64,000 nt of DNA from an uncultured Roseovarius sp. (lineage in GTDB: Bacteria > Pseudomonadota > Alphaproteobacteria > Rhodobacterales > Rhodobacteraceae), in the NCBI RefSeq assembly GCF_913057115.1, contig NZ_CAJXNN010000015.1:1-64000 (forward strand), written 5' to 3'. The notes under the pieces were generated by a model, which saw only the letters and a program-made list of their open reading frames with translations, did no database searches and was not told the origin of the DNA. Positions within the stretch are counted from its first letter, which is position 1; the number at the start of each line of letters is the position of its first letter. Of this stretch, positions 16,846-26,837 are shown in pieces. Position numbers and translations under genes: made by a program.

Positions 16846-18054
16846 TTACCCCACCACGTTGAACTCTGGCCCGTAGGGGTAGCCGGTGATGTTCTCGTTG
16901 CCATCCTCGGTGATGATCAGGATGTCATGCTCGCGGTAGCCGCCCGCACCCGGTTGGTCATTGGCAATGGTCAGCATCGGCTCCATCGAGATCACCATGC
17001 CCGGTTCCAGCACCGTGTCGATATCCTCGCGCAGTTCCAGCCCCGCCTCGCGGCCATAGTAATGCGACAGCACTCCGAAGGAATGGCCATAGCCAAAGGT
17101 CCGGTATTGCAGCAGGTCACGCTCGGCAAAGAAATCGTTGGTCTTCTGGGTCACCTCGGCACAGCTTGCCCCGGGGTTGAGCAGGCTCATCCCGTATTCA
17201 TGCGCCGCCACGTTGGCCTCCCAGATCTTCAGGCTGGCCTCGTCCACCTCACCCACGAACATGGTGCGTTCCAAAGCGGTGTAATAGCCCGAGATCATCG
17301 GGAAGGTATTGAGGCTCAGGATATCACCGCGCTGCAATTGCCGCGCTGTTACCGGGTTATGCGCGCCATCGGTGTTCAGCCCCGATTGGAACCAGACCCA
17401 TGTGTCGCGGTATTCGGCATCGGGGAAGGATTTGGCAATCTCCAACTCCATGGCATCGCGCCCTGCCATGGCCACGTCGATCTCGCGCGCGCCCTCCTTG
17501 ACGGCCTCGCGGATGGCATAGCCCCCCACATCGGCCACCCGCGCCCCTTCGCGGATCAACAAAAGCTCGGCAGGCGATTTATGCATCCGCTGGCGCATGG
17601 TGGTGGGGGCGATATCGACCATGGTCACCGGCTTCAGGAAATCCTCCAGCTTGTCGCGCTGTTGCAGGGTCAGGTGATCGCCCTCATAGCCCACAACGCG
17701 CCCCTCGCCCGTCACTGACAGGATCGCGCGCCAGAAATTGTCGCGTTGCCAGTCCGTATAGGTGATGTTGTCACCATGGCACCGGCGCCACGGCTGGCCC
17801 GCGTCAATGCCCGCACTGATGGTCACGCTTTCGCTGTCCGTCACGACAAGCCCATAGGGCCGCCCGAACGAGCAATACAAGAAACCGCTGTAATAGGCGA
17901 TGTTGTGCATCGAGGTGAAAACCGCCGCTTGCACACCGGCCTCTTCCATCCGGGCGCGCAGAGCTTTCAAGCGCGCTTCATACTCGATCTCGGCAAAAGG
18001 CAGCGGGGCCTTTTCACCATTGTGGAAACGATACATTTCAGGACGTGCAGTCAT
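16846..18054 (-). CDS. Creatinase (creatine amidinohydrolase)
   Basis: 402 residues, M24 'pita-bread' fold, hydrolysing creatine to sarcosine and urea in the cytoplasm without a metal. The numbering agrees with characterised Pseudomonas creatinase: His232 in TDGAHNPVT, Glu262 in YTALERTM, His324 in GYGHSFG and Glu358 in ISMEPM are all present. This supports true creatinase rather than a related Xaa-Pro peptidase. AAGGAGGG precedes the ATG. No sarcosine oxidase or urease lies nearby, and the gene appears monocistronic, with its own terminator. Confidence 0.92.
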   Translation of the reverse strand: MTARPEMYRFHNGEKAPLPFAEIEYEARLKALRARMEEAGVQAAVFTSMHNIAYYSGFLYCSFGRPYGLVVTDSESVTISAGIDAGQPWRRCHGDNITYTDWQRDNFWRAILSVTGEGRVVGYEGDHLTLQQRDKLEDFLKPVTMVDIAPTTMRQRMHKSPAELLLIREGARVADVGGYAIREAVKEGAREIDVAMAGRDAMELEIAKSFPDAEYRDTWVWFQSGLNTDGAHNPVTARQLQRGDILSLNTFPMISGYYTALERTMFVGEVDEASLKIWEANVAAHEYGMSLLNPGASCAEVTQKTNDFFAERDLLQYRTFGYGHSFGVLSHYYGREAGLELREDIDTVLEPGMVISMEPMLTIANDQPGAGGYREHDILIITEDGNENITGYPYGPEFNVVG

Positions 18055-18209
18055 AACGACCCTCCTTCAAAAGAAAGGTCCCGGCGTTCAGGACTGTTTT
18101 GGAATAAGGCCCGAAGCGGGCGACGCCATCGCCCGGCCATAGGCTTTCCTTGCCGATCGCGCGCAATCTGGCAAGATGAATCTCACCAAGGATAGGAAAT
18201 TTCACGACC

Positions 18210-19211
18210 ATGACCGCCAAACCCGGCCCCCGTAACCTGATCACCGATGTTCCCGGCCTGAAGGTCGGCCAAGCGCAGGACGAGTCCGTCAAGACCGGGG
18301 TCAATGTCCTTTTGGGTGACGCGCCCTTCACCTGCGGGGTGCATGTCATGGGCGGCGCGCCGGGTACCCGCGAAACTGACCTTCTGGCGCCTGACAAAAC
18401 GGTCGAGCAGGTGGATGCCCTCGTGCTGTCCGGCGGCTCGGCCTTTGGGCTTGATGCCGCCTCGGGCGTGGCCGACGGATTGCGCGCCATGGGGCGCGGC
18501 TTTGCCGTGGGGGACCAACGCGTGCCGATCGTGCCGGGCGCGATCATCTTCGACCTGCTGAATGGCGGCGACAAGAGTTGGAGCGATAACCCCTACAAGC
18601 GATTGGGGCGAAAGGCCCTCGGTGCCGCATCGGGAAAATTCGCCCTCGGCACCCATGGCGCAGGGACCGGGGCCACCACGGCCAACCTCAAAGGCGGCGT
18701 CGGCTCTGCGTCGGTGGTGCTTGCAACGGGGCATACAGTCGGTGCGCTTGTCATCGTCAACGCGCTTGGCTCCGCCACCGTGGGGGACAGCCCGCATTTC
18801 TGGGCCGCCCCCTTCGAGATCGAGCAGGAATTCGGCGGCTTTGGCCCGGCGTCGCAGTATCCCGACCTCACAACCCCTCCCACCAAGCTCAGCCAACACG
18901 CCAACACGACCATCGGCATCGTCGCCACAGACGCCGCCCTGACAAAGCCGCAATGCACGCGGATGGCCACGGCCGCGCATGATGGCTATGCCCGCGCCTT
19001 GGTGCCTTCGCACACGCCCATGGACGGCGATTTGATCTTCGCTGCCGCAACGGGCGCACGGATGATGGCTGATCCTCTGGCGGAAACGCTCATGCTGGGC
19101 CATGCGGCAGCCACATGCATGGCAAGGGCGATTGCCCGGGGGGTCTATGCCGCCACTGCCGCCAAAGGCGATACGCTTCCCTGCTGGCACGACAGGTTCG
19201 ACAAGGCTTAG
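18210..19211 (+). CDS. P1 (S58/DmpA) family peptidase
   Basis: 333 residues, DmpA/BapA-like Ntn-hydrolase. N-terminal ITDVPGLKVGQAQ and the VDALVLSGGSAFGLDAASGV segment are family hallmarks. The autocleavage point is expected at the N-T bond in ANTTIGIVATDAAL, making Thr233 the nucleophile of the beta chain; many relatives use Ser. Such enzymes release N-terminal D- or beta-amino acids from peptides or amides. AGGA lies upstream of ATG. Divergent from creatinase and overlapping the next minus-strand gene by 4 bp tail to tail. The substrate is unknown. Confidence 0.85.
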   Translation: MTAKPGPRNLITDVPGLKVGQAQDESVKTGVNVLLGDAPFTCGVHVMGGAPGTRETDLLAPDKTVEQVDALVLSGGSAFGLDAASGVADGLRAMGRGFAVGDQRVPIVPGAIIFDLLNGGDKSWSDNPYKRLGRKALGAASGKFALGTHGAGTGATTANLKGGVGSASVVLATGHTVGALVIVNALGSATVGDSPHFWAAPFEIEQEFGGFGPASQYPDLTTPPTKLSQHANTTIGIVATDAALTKPQCTRMATAAHDGYARALVPSHTPMDGDLIFAAATGARMMADPLAETLMLGHAAATCMARAIARGVYAATAAKGDTLPCWHDRFDKA

Positions 19212-19933
19212 CCCGCCAAACCCAACCGCGTGCCCAATGCTTGCAAGCCCAATGGCTCCAGATCCTCGGCGGCCACGACGTCGACCGGCACGCCCTGCGC
19301 CTGCAAGGCACCGGCATACCCCAACCTGTCGCCAATCACCGCCACCTGCTGACCCAACCAATAAGGCCGTGCGGCAGCCAATTCCGCGCCGATCAAATGC
19401 CCGGTCAGCGCAGTCGCATTGCCAGCCACCTCCGCTGCACGCAGATGCGCGGCAAGGCGTTCCGGGCGGCTCAGGCTATCGGCAAGGGCGGCCTCGTCGG
19501 GGGCGGCTGCCGCGCCCAAGGCCTCATTCAGGCGTGGGGTCAGAAAACTCTGGCAACTCACCACCTCATCGGCGCTGACATGCAGCCAATGACTGATCCC
19601 GCCCTCTTGGGCACAGATGATCCCATCCCAATTCTCACGGCTGGCCAGAAACCCGGCGATCCAAATACGCACCCAAGCGCCGATCACATCCGCCGGGGTT
19701 TGCTGGGTCAGCGCAGGACAGCCTCCACCGCTTTTCGGCAAAACCGGCGCAGGCACCGCTTCCGGCGCCCCATCCCCTATCCGTACCAAGCGGGCCTCAC
19801 CATGCCCCAAGGCTGCCAAGGCCCCGGTCTCATCGCTCCCCTGCGCCGACGAAAGCCAGCTCGCGCCGCGCATCGCATGGGCAACAACACCCGACCCGCC
19901 GTGGCGGCCAATGGCAATCCAATCGCTTGCCAA
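19208..19933 (-). CDS. Degenerate 2-dehydro-3-deoxygalactonokinase-like protein
   Basis: 241 residues, starting with TTG 3 bp after the upstream stop. The middle and C-terminus resemble DgoK: a segment like ICAQEGGISHWLHVSADEVV in place of the usual PGTHSKW...SGE, then SFLTPRLNEALG, and a final IGDRLGYAGALQAQGVPV. The N-terminal WGTTNLR-type phosphate loop of active kinases is absent (here WIAIGRHGGSGVVAHAM), and the protein is about 50 residues shorter than typical. It may be a pseudokinase or have a new role. Coupled to the TIGR01244 gene. Confidence 0.6.
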   Translation of the reverse strand: MASDWIAIGRHGGSGVVAHAMRGASWLSSAQGSDETGALAALGHGEARLVRIGDGAPEAVPAPVLPKSGGGCPALTQQTPADVIGAWVRIWIAGFLASRENWDGIICAQEGGISHWLHVSADEVVSCQSFLTPRLNEALGAAAAPDEAALADSLSRPERLAAHLRAAEVAGNATALTGHLIGAELAAARPYWLGQQVAVIGDRLGYAGALQAQGVPVDVVAAEDLEPLGLQALGTRLGLAG

Positions 19934-19936
19934 AAC

Positions 19937-20353
19937 TCAGCGCGCCTGCAACTGGCGGACAAGCCCGCCCATGTCATAACCCGCCGCCTGCGTCGCCTTC
20001 AGGATTTCATCACCGCCAAGATCGTCGAACTTCACAAGGCTCCACAGCATGGTGCAGCGCGTCCCGGTCCGGCAATAGGCCAAGATCGGCTTGGGCATCT
20101 CCTCAAGCGCCTGCGCGAAATCCTGTGCCGCCTGCGGCGTCACCATGCCCGACACAATCGGCACGCTGCGCACCTCAAGGCCCGCCGCCTCGGCGGCCTT
20201 GGCCACATCGTCAAAATCGGGCTGGCCATATTCCTCACCATCCGGGCGATTACACAGGATGGATTTGAACCCGGCCTGCGCCACCGCCTCCGCCTCGCTC
20301 ACATCAATCTGCGGCGAGACCGAAAAATCATCCGAAAGTTTGCGGGCATCCAT
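19937..20353 (-). CDS. TIGR01244 (DUF442) phosphatase-like protein
   Basis: 138 residues of the TIGR01244/BLH dual-specificity-phosphatase-like family. ISPQ-like N-terminal SVSPQIDVSEAEAVAQAGF, then ILCNRPDGEEYGQPDF, and the active loop AYCRTGTRCTMLW with a cysteine followed by Arg four residues later (shorter than the canonical CX5R). Relatives are linked to sulfide metabolism (fused to persulfide dioxygenase) or act as phosphatases. AAAGGAGA precedes the ATG. First gene of a two-gene operon with the DgoK-like protein. The substrate is unknown. Confidence 0.78.
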   Translation of the reverse strand: MDARKLSDDFSVSPQIDVSEAEAVAQAGFKSILCNRPDGEEYGQPDFDDVAKAAEAAGLEVRSVPIVSGMVTPQAAQDFAQALEEMPKPILAYCRTGTRCTMLWSLVKFDDLGGDEILKATQAAGYDMGGLVRQLQAR

Positions 20354-20484
20354 GGGTCAATCTCCTTTGACACTCCCTGCCATATGCCCCCAAGGCCCAG
20401 GCAATTTCAATGCCGTGCCGCGTTGACTTTTGCCCAGAACCCTACAAACCTTTGACATATGGGTAATTTTTGGGCGGGGTTGGT

Positions 20485-23400
20485 ATGAGCGGACAATGGG
20501 AATTCTGGATCGACCGGGGCGGCACCTTCACCGATATCGTGGCGCTTGACCCAAAAGGCACGGTGCATACCCACAAACTTCTGTCCGAAAACCCCGACCG
20601 CTACCGCGATGCCGCCGTGCAAGGCATCCGTGAGGTGATGGAGGTTACCGGCGACTTCCCCAACCAAAGCATCCGCGCCGTCAAGATGGGTACCACCGTC
20701 GCCACCAACGCCCTTTTGGAGCGTAAGGGGGAACGCGTGCTTTTGCTCATCACCAAGGGGTTCCGCGACCTGCTGCAAATCGGCTATCAGACGCGCCCGC
20801 GCCTCTTTGATCTGCATATCAAACGCCCCGACCTGCTGTATGAGGAGGTGGCCGAGATGGACGAGCGCCTCGATGCCGATGGCGCGGTGGTTCAGGCCCT
20901 CGATGAAGACACCACCCGCATCGCCCTCCAGGCAGCCTATGACAAGGGTATTCGCGCGGTGGCCATCGCGGGCCTGCACGCCTACCTCAACCCCGATCAC
21001 GAACGCCGCGTTGCCGACATCGCCGCCGAACTGGGCTTTACCCAAATCACCGCCAGCCATCAGGTCAACCGATTGGCCAAGCTGGTGGGCCGCGGCGATA
21101 CCTCCGTGGTCGATGCCTACCTTTCCCCGATCCTGCGCCGCTATGTCGATCAGGTGGCCGATGCGCTGGACGTGGGCCGCGCCTGCGAGGCGCTGTTGTT
21201 CATGCAATCGAACGGCGGGCTAACCGATGCGCGGCTCTTTCAAGGCAAGGATGCCATCCTGTCCGGCCCCGCGGGCGGTATCGTCGGCATGGTCAAAACC
21301 GGCGAGGCGGCGGGCCATGACAAGCTCATCGGCTTTGACATGGGCGGCACCTCCACCGATGTCAGCCACTACGCCGGGGACTACGAACGCAGCTTCGAGA
21401 CTGAGGTGGCCGGCGTGCGGATGCGCGCGCCGATGATGGATATTCACACCGTCGCCGCCGGTGGCGGTAGCATCTGCAAATTCGAAGGCGGCCGCTTTCA
21501 GGTTGGCCCCGAAAGCGCGGGCGCCGATCCCGGCCCGGCCTGCTATCGCCGCGGCGGGCCGCTCACGGTGACCGATTGCAACGTCATGCTGGGCAAGCTG
21601 AACCCCGATCACTTCCCCGCCGTTTTCGGCCCAAACGGTGACGAGCCGCTAGACGCCGAGGTGGTCCGCCAGAAATTTGCCGACCTCGCCCAAACCGTGG
21701 CTGAAGAAACGGGCGAAAGCCCCCGCACCCCCGAAGACATGGCCGAAGGCTTCCTGCGCATCGCCGTCGACAACATGGCCAACGCGATCAAGAAAATCAG
21801 CGTGCAGCGCGGCCATGACGTGACCGGCTATACCCTGCAATGCTTCGGCGGCGCGGGCGGGCAACATGCCTGCCTCGTGGCCGATGCGCTTGGCATGCAA
21901 AAGGTGCTGATCCACCCGCACGCAGGCGTCCTTTCGGCCTATGGCATGGGCCTTGCCGAAATCCGCGCCATGCGCGAGGTGCAGCTTGATGCCCCCCTCT
22001 CGGCCATCCAAACCGCCGAAGACGCGCTTGCCCAAATCACCCGCCAAGCCCGTGGCGAGGTTGAGGCGCAGGGCGTGCAAGACATCTCCCTGCAACCCCG
22101 CGCCCACCTGCGCTATGACGGCTCCCATCAGGCGCTTGAGGTGCCTTATGGCAGCCCCGACCAGATGCAGAAGGATTTCGAAGCCGCCCACCGGCAACGC
22201 TTTGGCTTTCACAGCCCTGAACGCGACATCCTGTTCGACATGCTCAGCGTCGAGGCCATCGGCGAAACCGGCCAAGCGCCCAGCGCCGCCATGCCCTCGG
22301 GCCAAGGAAACCCAAAGGCACAAATCCCCGTGCATATCGAAAACGGCTATACCGATATCCCGCTTTATGACCGCGACGATCTGAACGCCAATACGACCGT
22401 CCAAGGCCCCGCCATCATAACTGAACCCACCGGCACCAACATGGTCGAACCCGGCTGGTCCGCCCGTGTCGATGCCATGGGAAACCTCCTGCTCCAGCGC
22501 ACGGAAACCAAATCCCGCGACCTTGCCGCAGGCACACAGGCCGACCCTGTGCTTCTGGAGGTGTTCAACAACCTCTTCATGTCCGTCGCCGACCAAATGG
22601 GCGCGACGCTGGCCAATACCTCATGGTCGGTGAACATCAAGGAACGGCTGGATTTCTCCTGCGCCATCTTCGACGACAAGGGCGATCTGGTGGCCAATGC
22701 CCCGCATGTCCCGGTGCACCTTGGCTCCATGTCCGACAGCATCAAAACCGTGATGCGCCTCAATCCCGATGTTTGCCCCGGCGATGCCTTCATGCTCAAC
22801 TCGCCCTATAACGGCGGCACCCACCTGCCCGATGTGACCGTGGTCACCCCTGTGTTCGTCGGCGACACCCCCGCCTTCTGGCTTGGCTCGCGCGGGCACC
22901 ACGCCGATATCGGTGGCCGCACCCCCGGAAGTGCGCCGCCCGACAGCAGCCATATCGATGAAGAAGGCGTTTTGATCGACAACGTCAAACTCGTCGACCA
23001 AGGCAGCCTTTTGGAAGAAAAGGCCGAAGCGGTGCTCGCCTCGGGCCGCTACCCCTGCCGCAACATCCGCCAGAACATGGCCGACCTGAAAGCCCAAGTC
23101 GCCGCCAATGAAACCGGACGGCAGGAACTCCTCAAGGTCGTCGACCACTACGGCCTCGATGTGGTGCAGGCCTATATGGGCCACGTTCAGGACAACGCCG
23201 AAGAAAGCGTGCGCCGGGTGATCGACCGCCTCAAAGACGGTGAATTCACCTACCCGATGGATATCGGCAGCACGATCCAAGTGAAGGTCACCGTCGATCA
23301 CGCCAACCGCGCGGCCACCATCGACTTCACCGGCACCTCACCGCAGAACCCCGGCAACTACAACGCCCCGCGCTCGATCTGTGACGCGGTGGTGCTCTAT

Positions 23401-24057
23401 GTCTTCCGCACCATGGTCGGCGGGGACATTCCATTGAACCAAGGTTGCCTGAAACCGCTCAACATCATCGTCCCCGATGGCTCCATGCTCAACCCGGTCT
23501 ATCCCGCCGCCGTCATCGCCGGGAACACCGAGGTTAGCCAAGCCACCTGCAACGCGCTGTACGGCGCGCTGCATGTCATCGCCGGATCACAGGCGACGAT
23601 GAACAACTTTGTCTGGGGCAATGACGACTTCCAGAACTATGAAACCATCGCCGGTGGCACCGGCGCGGGACAGGGGTTCGATGGCTGCGACGCGGTGCAA
23701 AGCCATATGACCAACACCCGCATGACCGATCCGGAAATCCTAGAAAAACGCTTCCCCGTCCGGCTTGAAGATTTCTCGATCCGGCCCGCCTCGGGCGGCG
23801 CGGGCAGGTGGCGCGGCGGGCATGGCGTCTTCCGCCGCCTGCGCTTCCTTGCGCCGGTTACCGTGACAACCCTGTGTTCGCACCGCGAAATTCCGCCCTT
23901 CGGCGTGGATGGCGGTGAACCCGGCAAGGTCGGGGAAAACTGGGCCGAATGGCCCGATGGCACCGTACAACCCATGGCTGGCAATGATGAAATCGACCTG
24001 CCCGCCGGGGCCGTGTTTGGCATGGCCACACCGGGCGGCGGCGGCTGGGGGCGTTAA
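20485..24057 (+). CDS. 5-oxoprolinase / hydantoinase A-B fusion
   Basis: 1190-residue ATP-dependent amidohydrolase. The N-terminal HyuA half starts WEFWIDRGGTFTDIVALDP and has the ASKHA ATPase elements VKMGTTVATNALLERKGER and GFDMGGTSTDVS. The C-terminal HyuB half begins around DPVLLEVFNNLFMSVADQMG with LNSPYNGGTHLPDVTVVTPV and ends GGGGWGR. The full-length fusion fits 5-oxoprolinase (5-oxoproline to glutamate), though hydantoinases share the fold. ATG 20485 preceded by GGGG is preferred to a TTG 15 nt upstream. Monocistronic; its 3' end overlaps the lrp-type gene by 4 bp. Confidence 0.87.
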   Translation: MSGQWEFWIDRGGTFTDIVALDPKGTVHTHKLLSENPDRYRDAAVQGIREVMEVTGDFPNQSIRAVKMGTTVATNALLERKGERVLLLITKGFRDLLQIGYQTRPRLFDLHIKRPDLLYEEVAEMDERLDADGAVVQALDEDTTRIALQAAYDKGIRAVAIAGLHAYLNPDHERRVADIAAELGFTQITASHQVNRLAKLVGRGDTSVVDAYLSPILRRYVDQVADALDVGRACEALLFMQSNGGLTDARLFQGKDAILSGPAGGIVGMVKTGEAAGHDKLIGFDMGGTSTDVSHYAGDYERSFETEVAGVRMRAPMMDIHTVAAGGGSICKFEGGRFQVGPESAGADPGPACYRRGGPLTVTDCNVMLGKLNPDHFPAVFGPNGDEPLDAEVVRQKFADLAQTVAEETGESPRTPEDMAEGFLRIAVDNMANAIKKISVQRGHDVTGYTLQCFGGAGGQHACLVADALGMQKVLIHPHAGVLSAYGMGLAEIRAMREVQLDAPLSAIQTAEDALAQITRQARGEVEAQGVQDISLQPRAHLRYDGSHQALEVPYGSPDQMQKDFEAAHRQRFGFHSPERDILFDMLSVEAIGETGQAPSAAMPSGQGNPKAQIPVHIENGYTDIPLYDRDDLNANTTVQGPAIITEPTGTNMVEPGWSARVDAMGNLLLQRTETKSRDLAAGTQADPVLLEVFNNLFMSVADQMGATLANTSWSVNIKERLDFSCAIFDDKGDLVANAPHVPVHLGSMSDSIKTVMRLNPDVCPGDAFMLNSPYNGGTHLPDVTVVTPVFVGDTPAFWLGSRGHHADIGGRTPGSAPPDSSHIDEEGVLIDNVKLVDQGSLLEEKAEAVLASGRYPCRNIRQNMADLKAQVAANETGRQELLKVVDHYGLDVVQAYMGHVQDNAEESVRRVIDRLKDGEFTYPMDIGSTIQVKVTVDHANRAATIDFTGTSPQNPGNYNAPRSICDAVVLYVFRTMVGGDIPLNQGCLKPLNIIVPDGSMLNPVYPAAVIAGNTEVSQATCNALYGALHVIAGSQATMNNFVWGNDDFQNYETIAGGTGAGQGFDGCDAVQSHMTNTRMTDPEILEKRFPVRLEDFSIRPASGGAGRWRGGHGVFRRLRFLAPVTVTTLCSHREIPPFGVDGGEPGKVGENWAEWPDGTVQPMAGNDEIDLPAGAVFGMATPGGGGWGR

Positions 24058-24536
24058 TCCCCAAGCCCATCCAGATTGTAACCCCGAAACTCCTTCACCG
24101 TGGAAAGGCTCAACAGCGTCTTCATCTGCGTGACCGACGGAATCTGTGACAGCCGATTGCGATAAAGCGCCTCGTAATCCCCGGTGCTCTGTGCCGCGAC
24201 CCGAATCAGGTAATCGAACTCCCCCGAAATCAGGTGACACTCCAGAACGTCATCCATCCGCTTGATCGCCTCCTCGAAGGCTTGGATATCCTCAGGTCGT
24301 TGCGACGTCAGCTTGATCTCGATGAAGACCTGAATTTCAAGGCCAATCGCCCGCCGATCCAACCGCGCGGCGTAATGCGAAATCTTCCCCTCGCCCTCAA
24401 GAATCTTGACCCGCCGGTGACAGGCCGAAAGAGACAACCCAACCGCCTCGGACAAGCGCGCCATACTGATCTGTCCGTCCCTTTGCAGAATGGAAAGAAT
24501 ACGGCGATCCAGTTTATCCATAATAAAATTTCCCAT
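24054..24536 (-). CDS. Lrp/AsnC-family regulator
   Basis: 160 residues. An N-terminal helix-turn-helix (LDRRILSILQRDGQISMARL then LSLSACHRRVKIL) is followed by an AsnC ligand domain with the GEFDYLIRV signature. Starts at ATG 24536 or ATG 24521 are both plausible. Divergent from uspA and the amino-acid symporter, separated by an AT-rich 132-bp gap with runs of A/T suited to Lrp binding. It therefore probably senses an amino acid and controls that pair, and perhaps itself. Confidence 0.88.
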   Translation of the reverse strand: MGNFIMDKLDRRILSILQRDGQISMARLSEAVGLSLSACHRRVKILEGEGKISHYAARLDRRAIGLEIQVFIEIKLTSQRPEDIQAFEEAIKRMDDVLECHLISGEFDYLIRVAAQSTGDYEALYRNRLSQIPSVTQMKTLLSLSTVKEFRGYNLDGLGD

Positions 24537-24668
24537 ATATTGCCTATTTTAAGATATGTTTTCTTAAATTTTCCGAATTCGCAAGGAACTTCGATAAGTT
24601 TTACCTCACAACGCAGGGTAAATTGGACCTGCGCCAAAACCGCGCAGCTACAACTTTGGGAGGATGCA

Positions 24669-25103
24669 ATGTCCGGAAAATTCGTCGTCGGCTATGACGG
24701 CAGCGAAGGCGCGCGCCGTGCGCTCGACTTCGCGATTGAACGCGCCGCGGCACAAGGTGGGTCGGTCGTGATCGCCCATGTGCTCGAATGGTCGCCCTAT
24801 TCGTTTCTGACACCAAACGAACTGGAGGAGCGTCACAAACGCCGCAAGGAAGAACTGGAACGCGCCGAAACCGCCCTCATGGCTCCGGTCGTGAAAGAGG
24901 TGTCCGGCAAAGGTGCCGAGATCGAGACCGCCATCAAATACGGCAAGATCGCGGACGTCCTGTGTGACATCGCCAAAGAAATGGGCGCATCACAGATGTT
25001 CATCGGTCGTAACGGTCATTCACCAATGGGCGCACGCGTCTTCGGATCGGTGGCAAGCGTATTGGTGCAAACCGCGCCCGTACCCTGCACCGTCGTACCA
25101 TAA
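24669..25103 (+). CDS. Universal stress protein (UspA family)
   Basis: 144 residues, Rossmann-like UspA fold: FVVGYDGSEGARRALDFA at the N-terminus and the ATP-binding GX2GX9GS motif in GRNGHSPMGARVFGSVAS near the C-terminus. GGGAGGA precedes the ATG at 24669, which overrides longer upstream in-frame starts. It sits 27 bp before the AGCS symporter gene; Usp genes paired with transporters often encode regulatory partners of the carrier. Confidence 0.88.
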   Translation: MSGKFVVGYDGSEGARRALDFAIERAAAQGGSVVIAHVLEWSPYSFLTPNELEERHKRRKEELERAETALMAPVVKEVSGKGAEIETAIKYGKIADVLCDIAKEMGASQMFIGRNGHSPMGARVFGSVASVLVQTAPVPCTVVP

Positions 25104-25130
25104 ACAACAGATAAAACAGGGATAGTCATC

Positions 25131-26672
25131 ATGTTCCGCACGTTCAATCGCGCGGCTGCCACGGGTCTGGGCCTCAGCCTTCTATCCGCCCCCGCCTTCG
25201 CGCAGTCCATCGACGAAAAGGTCAACGACCTTTTCGCAAGCTCCACAGGCTGGTTCGTCAGCTTCATCTTCAGCCCCTTCCCCGGCACGTCCTTTCCATG
25301 GATCGTGGCATGGCTGGTTGTCGCGGCAACCGTCTTCACTCTCTACTTCGCCTTCGTGCAGTTCCGAAGCTTCGGCCATGCGATCTCACTGGTGAAAGGC
25401 GACTACTCCGACCCCAACGACGCCGGTGAAGTCAGTCACTTCCAAGCACTGGCAACGGCGCTTTCAGGCACCGTCGGCCTGGGCAACATCGCCGGTGTGG
25501 CCGTGGCCATCGGCATTGGCGGTCCGGGTGCCACCTTCTGGATGATCCTTGCGGGCCTGATGGGGATGGCCTCGAAATTCACCGAATGTACGCTGGGCGT
25601 AAAATATCGCAACGAATACGAAGACGGCACCGTTTCAGGCGGCCCGATGTATTATCTCACCAAGGGCTTTGCCGAACGCGGCCTGCCGGGCGGGAAAATC
25701 CTCGCGGTTCTCTTCTCGGTCTTCTGTATCCTCGGTGCCCTGGGCGGCGGCAACATGTTCCAAGCCAACCAGGCCCACCAGCAAATCAGCGGCATCACCG
25801 GCGACTATCCCGGCTGGATCACGGGTGTGATTTTTGCCGTGATCGTCTTCCTCGTGATCGTCGGCGGCCTGAAATCCATTGCCCGCGTGACCGAAAAGGT
25901 GGTGCCCTTCATGGCCGTGGTCTACGTTTCGGCCGCCCTGATCATCATCATCGCCAACTTCGACATGGTCGGCTGGGCCTTCGGACAGATTTTCGAAGGG
26001 GCCTTCACCGGGCTGGGCGTTGCCGGCGGCATGGTCGGCGCGCTGATCCAAGGCTTCAAGCGCGCCGCCTTCTCGAACGAAGCGGGCGTTGGTTCAGCGG
26101 CCATCGCCCACTCGGCGGTGCGCACCAAGGAACCCATCACCGAAGGCTTCGTGTCATTGCTGGAACCTTTCATCGACACCGTCGTGATCTGCACCATGAC
26201 CGCGCTTGTGATCATCATCTCGGGCCAATTGATCGTCGATGCCGATACCGGTCTCTACATCGCCACCGAAAGCGGCATGTTGCAAACCGTCGATGGCAAC
26301 ACCGGCGTCAGCCTGACCTCAGCCGCCTTCGCCACGGCCTTCGGCTGGTTCCCTGTCGTGCTGGCCATCGCGGTGGTGCTCTTCGCATTCTCGACGATGA
26401 TCAGCTGGTCCTACTACGGCCTCAAAGCCTGGACCTACCTCTTCGGCGAAGGTCAAGGCAAAGAGATCACCTTCAAGGTCATCTTCTGCATCTTCGTGGT
26501 GATCGGCGCCTCGGCCAACCTCGGCCCGGTTATCGACTTCTCGGATGCGGCAATCTTTGCCATGGCCGTGGTCAATGTCTTCGGCCTCTACTTCCTGATG
26601 CCGATCGTCAAACGCGAGCTGCAAAGCTACACCGAGCGGCTGCGCTCCGGCGAAATCAAGAAGTTCCACTAA
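25131..26672 (+). CDS. Sodium:alanine/glycine symporter (AGCS family)
   Basis: 513 residues with about eleven membrane helices; the first hydrophobic segment looks like a signal peptide ending AFAQS. AGCS hallmarks include [21 protein letters not shown] and [16 protein letters not shown]. It would import alanine or glycine with sodium at the inner membrane. Cotranscribed with uspA and ended by an intrinsic terminator. The neighbouring Lrp regulator fits amino-acid-responsive control. Confidence 0.9.
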   Translation: MFRTFNRAAATGLGLSLLSAPAFAQSIDEKVNDLFASSTGWFVSFIFSPFPGTSFPWIVAWLVVAATVFTLYFAFVQFRSFGHAISLVKGDYSDPNDAGEVSHFQALATALSGTVGLGNIAGVAVAIGIGGPGATFWMILAGLMGMASKFTECTLGVKYRNEYEDGTVSGGPMYYLTKGFAERGLPGGKILAVLFSVFCILGALGGGNMFQANQAHQQISGITGDYPGWITGVIFAVIVFLVIVGGLKSIARVTEKVVPFMAVVYVSAALIIIIANFDMVGWAFGQIFEGAFTGLGVAGGMVGALIQGFKRAAFSNEAGVGSAAIAHSAVRTKEPITEGFVSLLEPFIDTVVICTMTALVIIISGQLIVDADTGLYIATESGMLQTVDGNTGVSLTSAAFATAFGWFPVVLAIAVVLFAFSTMISWSYYGLKAWTYLFGEGQGKEITFKVIFCIFVVIGASANLGPVIDFSDAAIFAMAVVNVFGLYFLMPIVKRELQSYTERLRSGEIKKFH

Positions 26673-26695
26673 AGAACCATATCATTGACCTGATC

Positions 26696-26723
26696 AGGGC
26701 CGGCCATGCGCCGGCCCTTTTTT
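26696..26723 (+). terminator. Intrinsic terminator after AGCS gene
   Basis: The stem AGGGCCGGC (26696-26704) pairs with GCCGGCCCT (26710-26718) around a 5-nt loop and is followed by a T-run to 26723. Located 23 bp after the stop. Confidence 0.92.
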
Positions 26724-26837
26724 CATGCTATCGTGCGATTGTCGCAGACGGTTGATGGTCGCGGTCCGTGCTCTTACCTCTGGTTAAGAGACAGGCCGCA
26801 ACTCGGCTCATTTGGAATTGAACGGAAGGATTTACCC

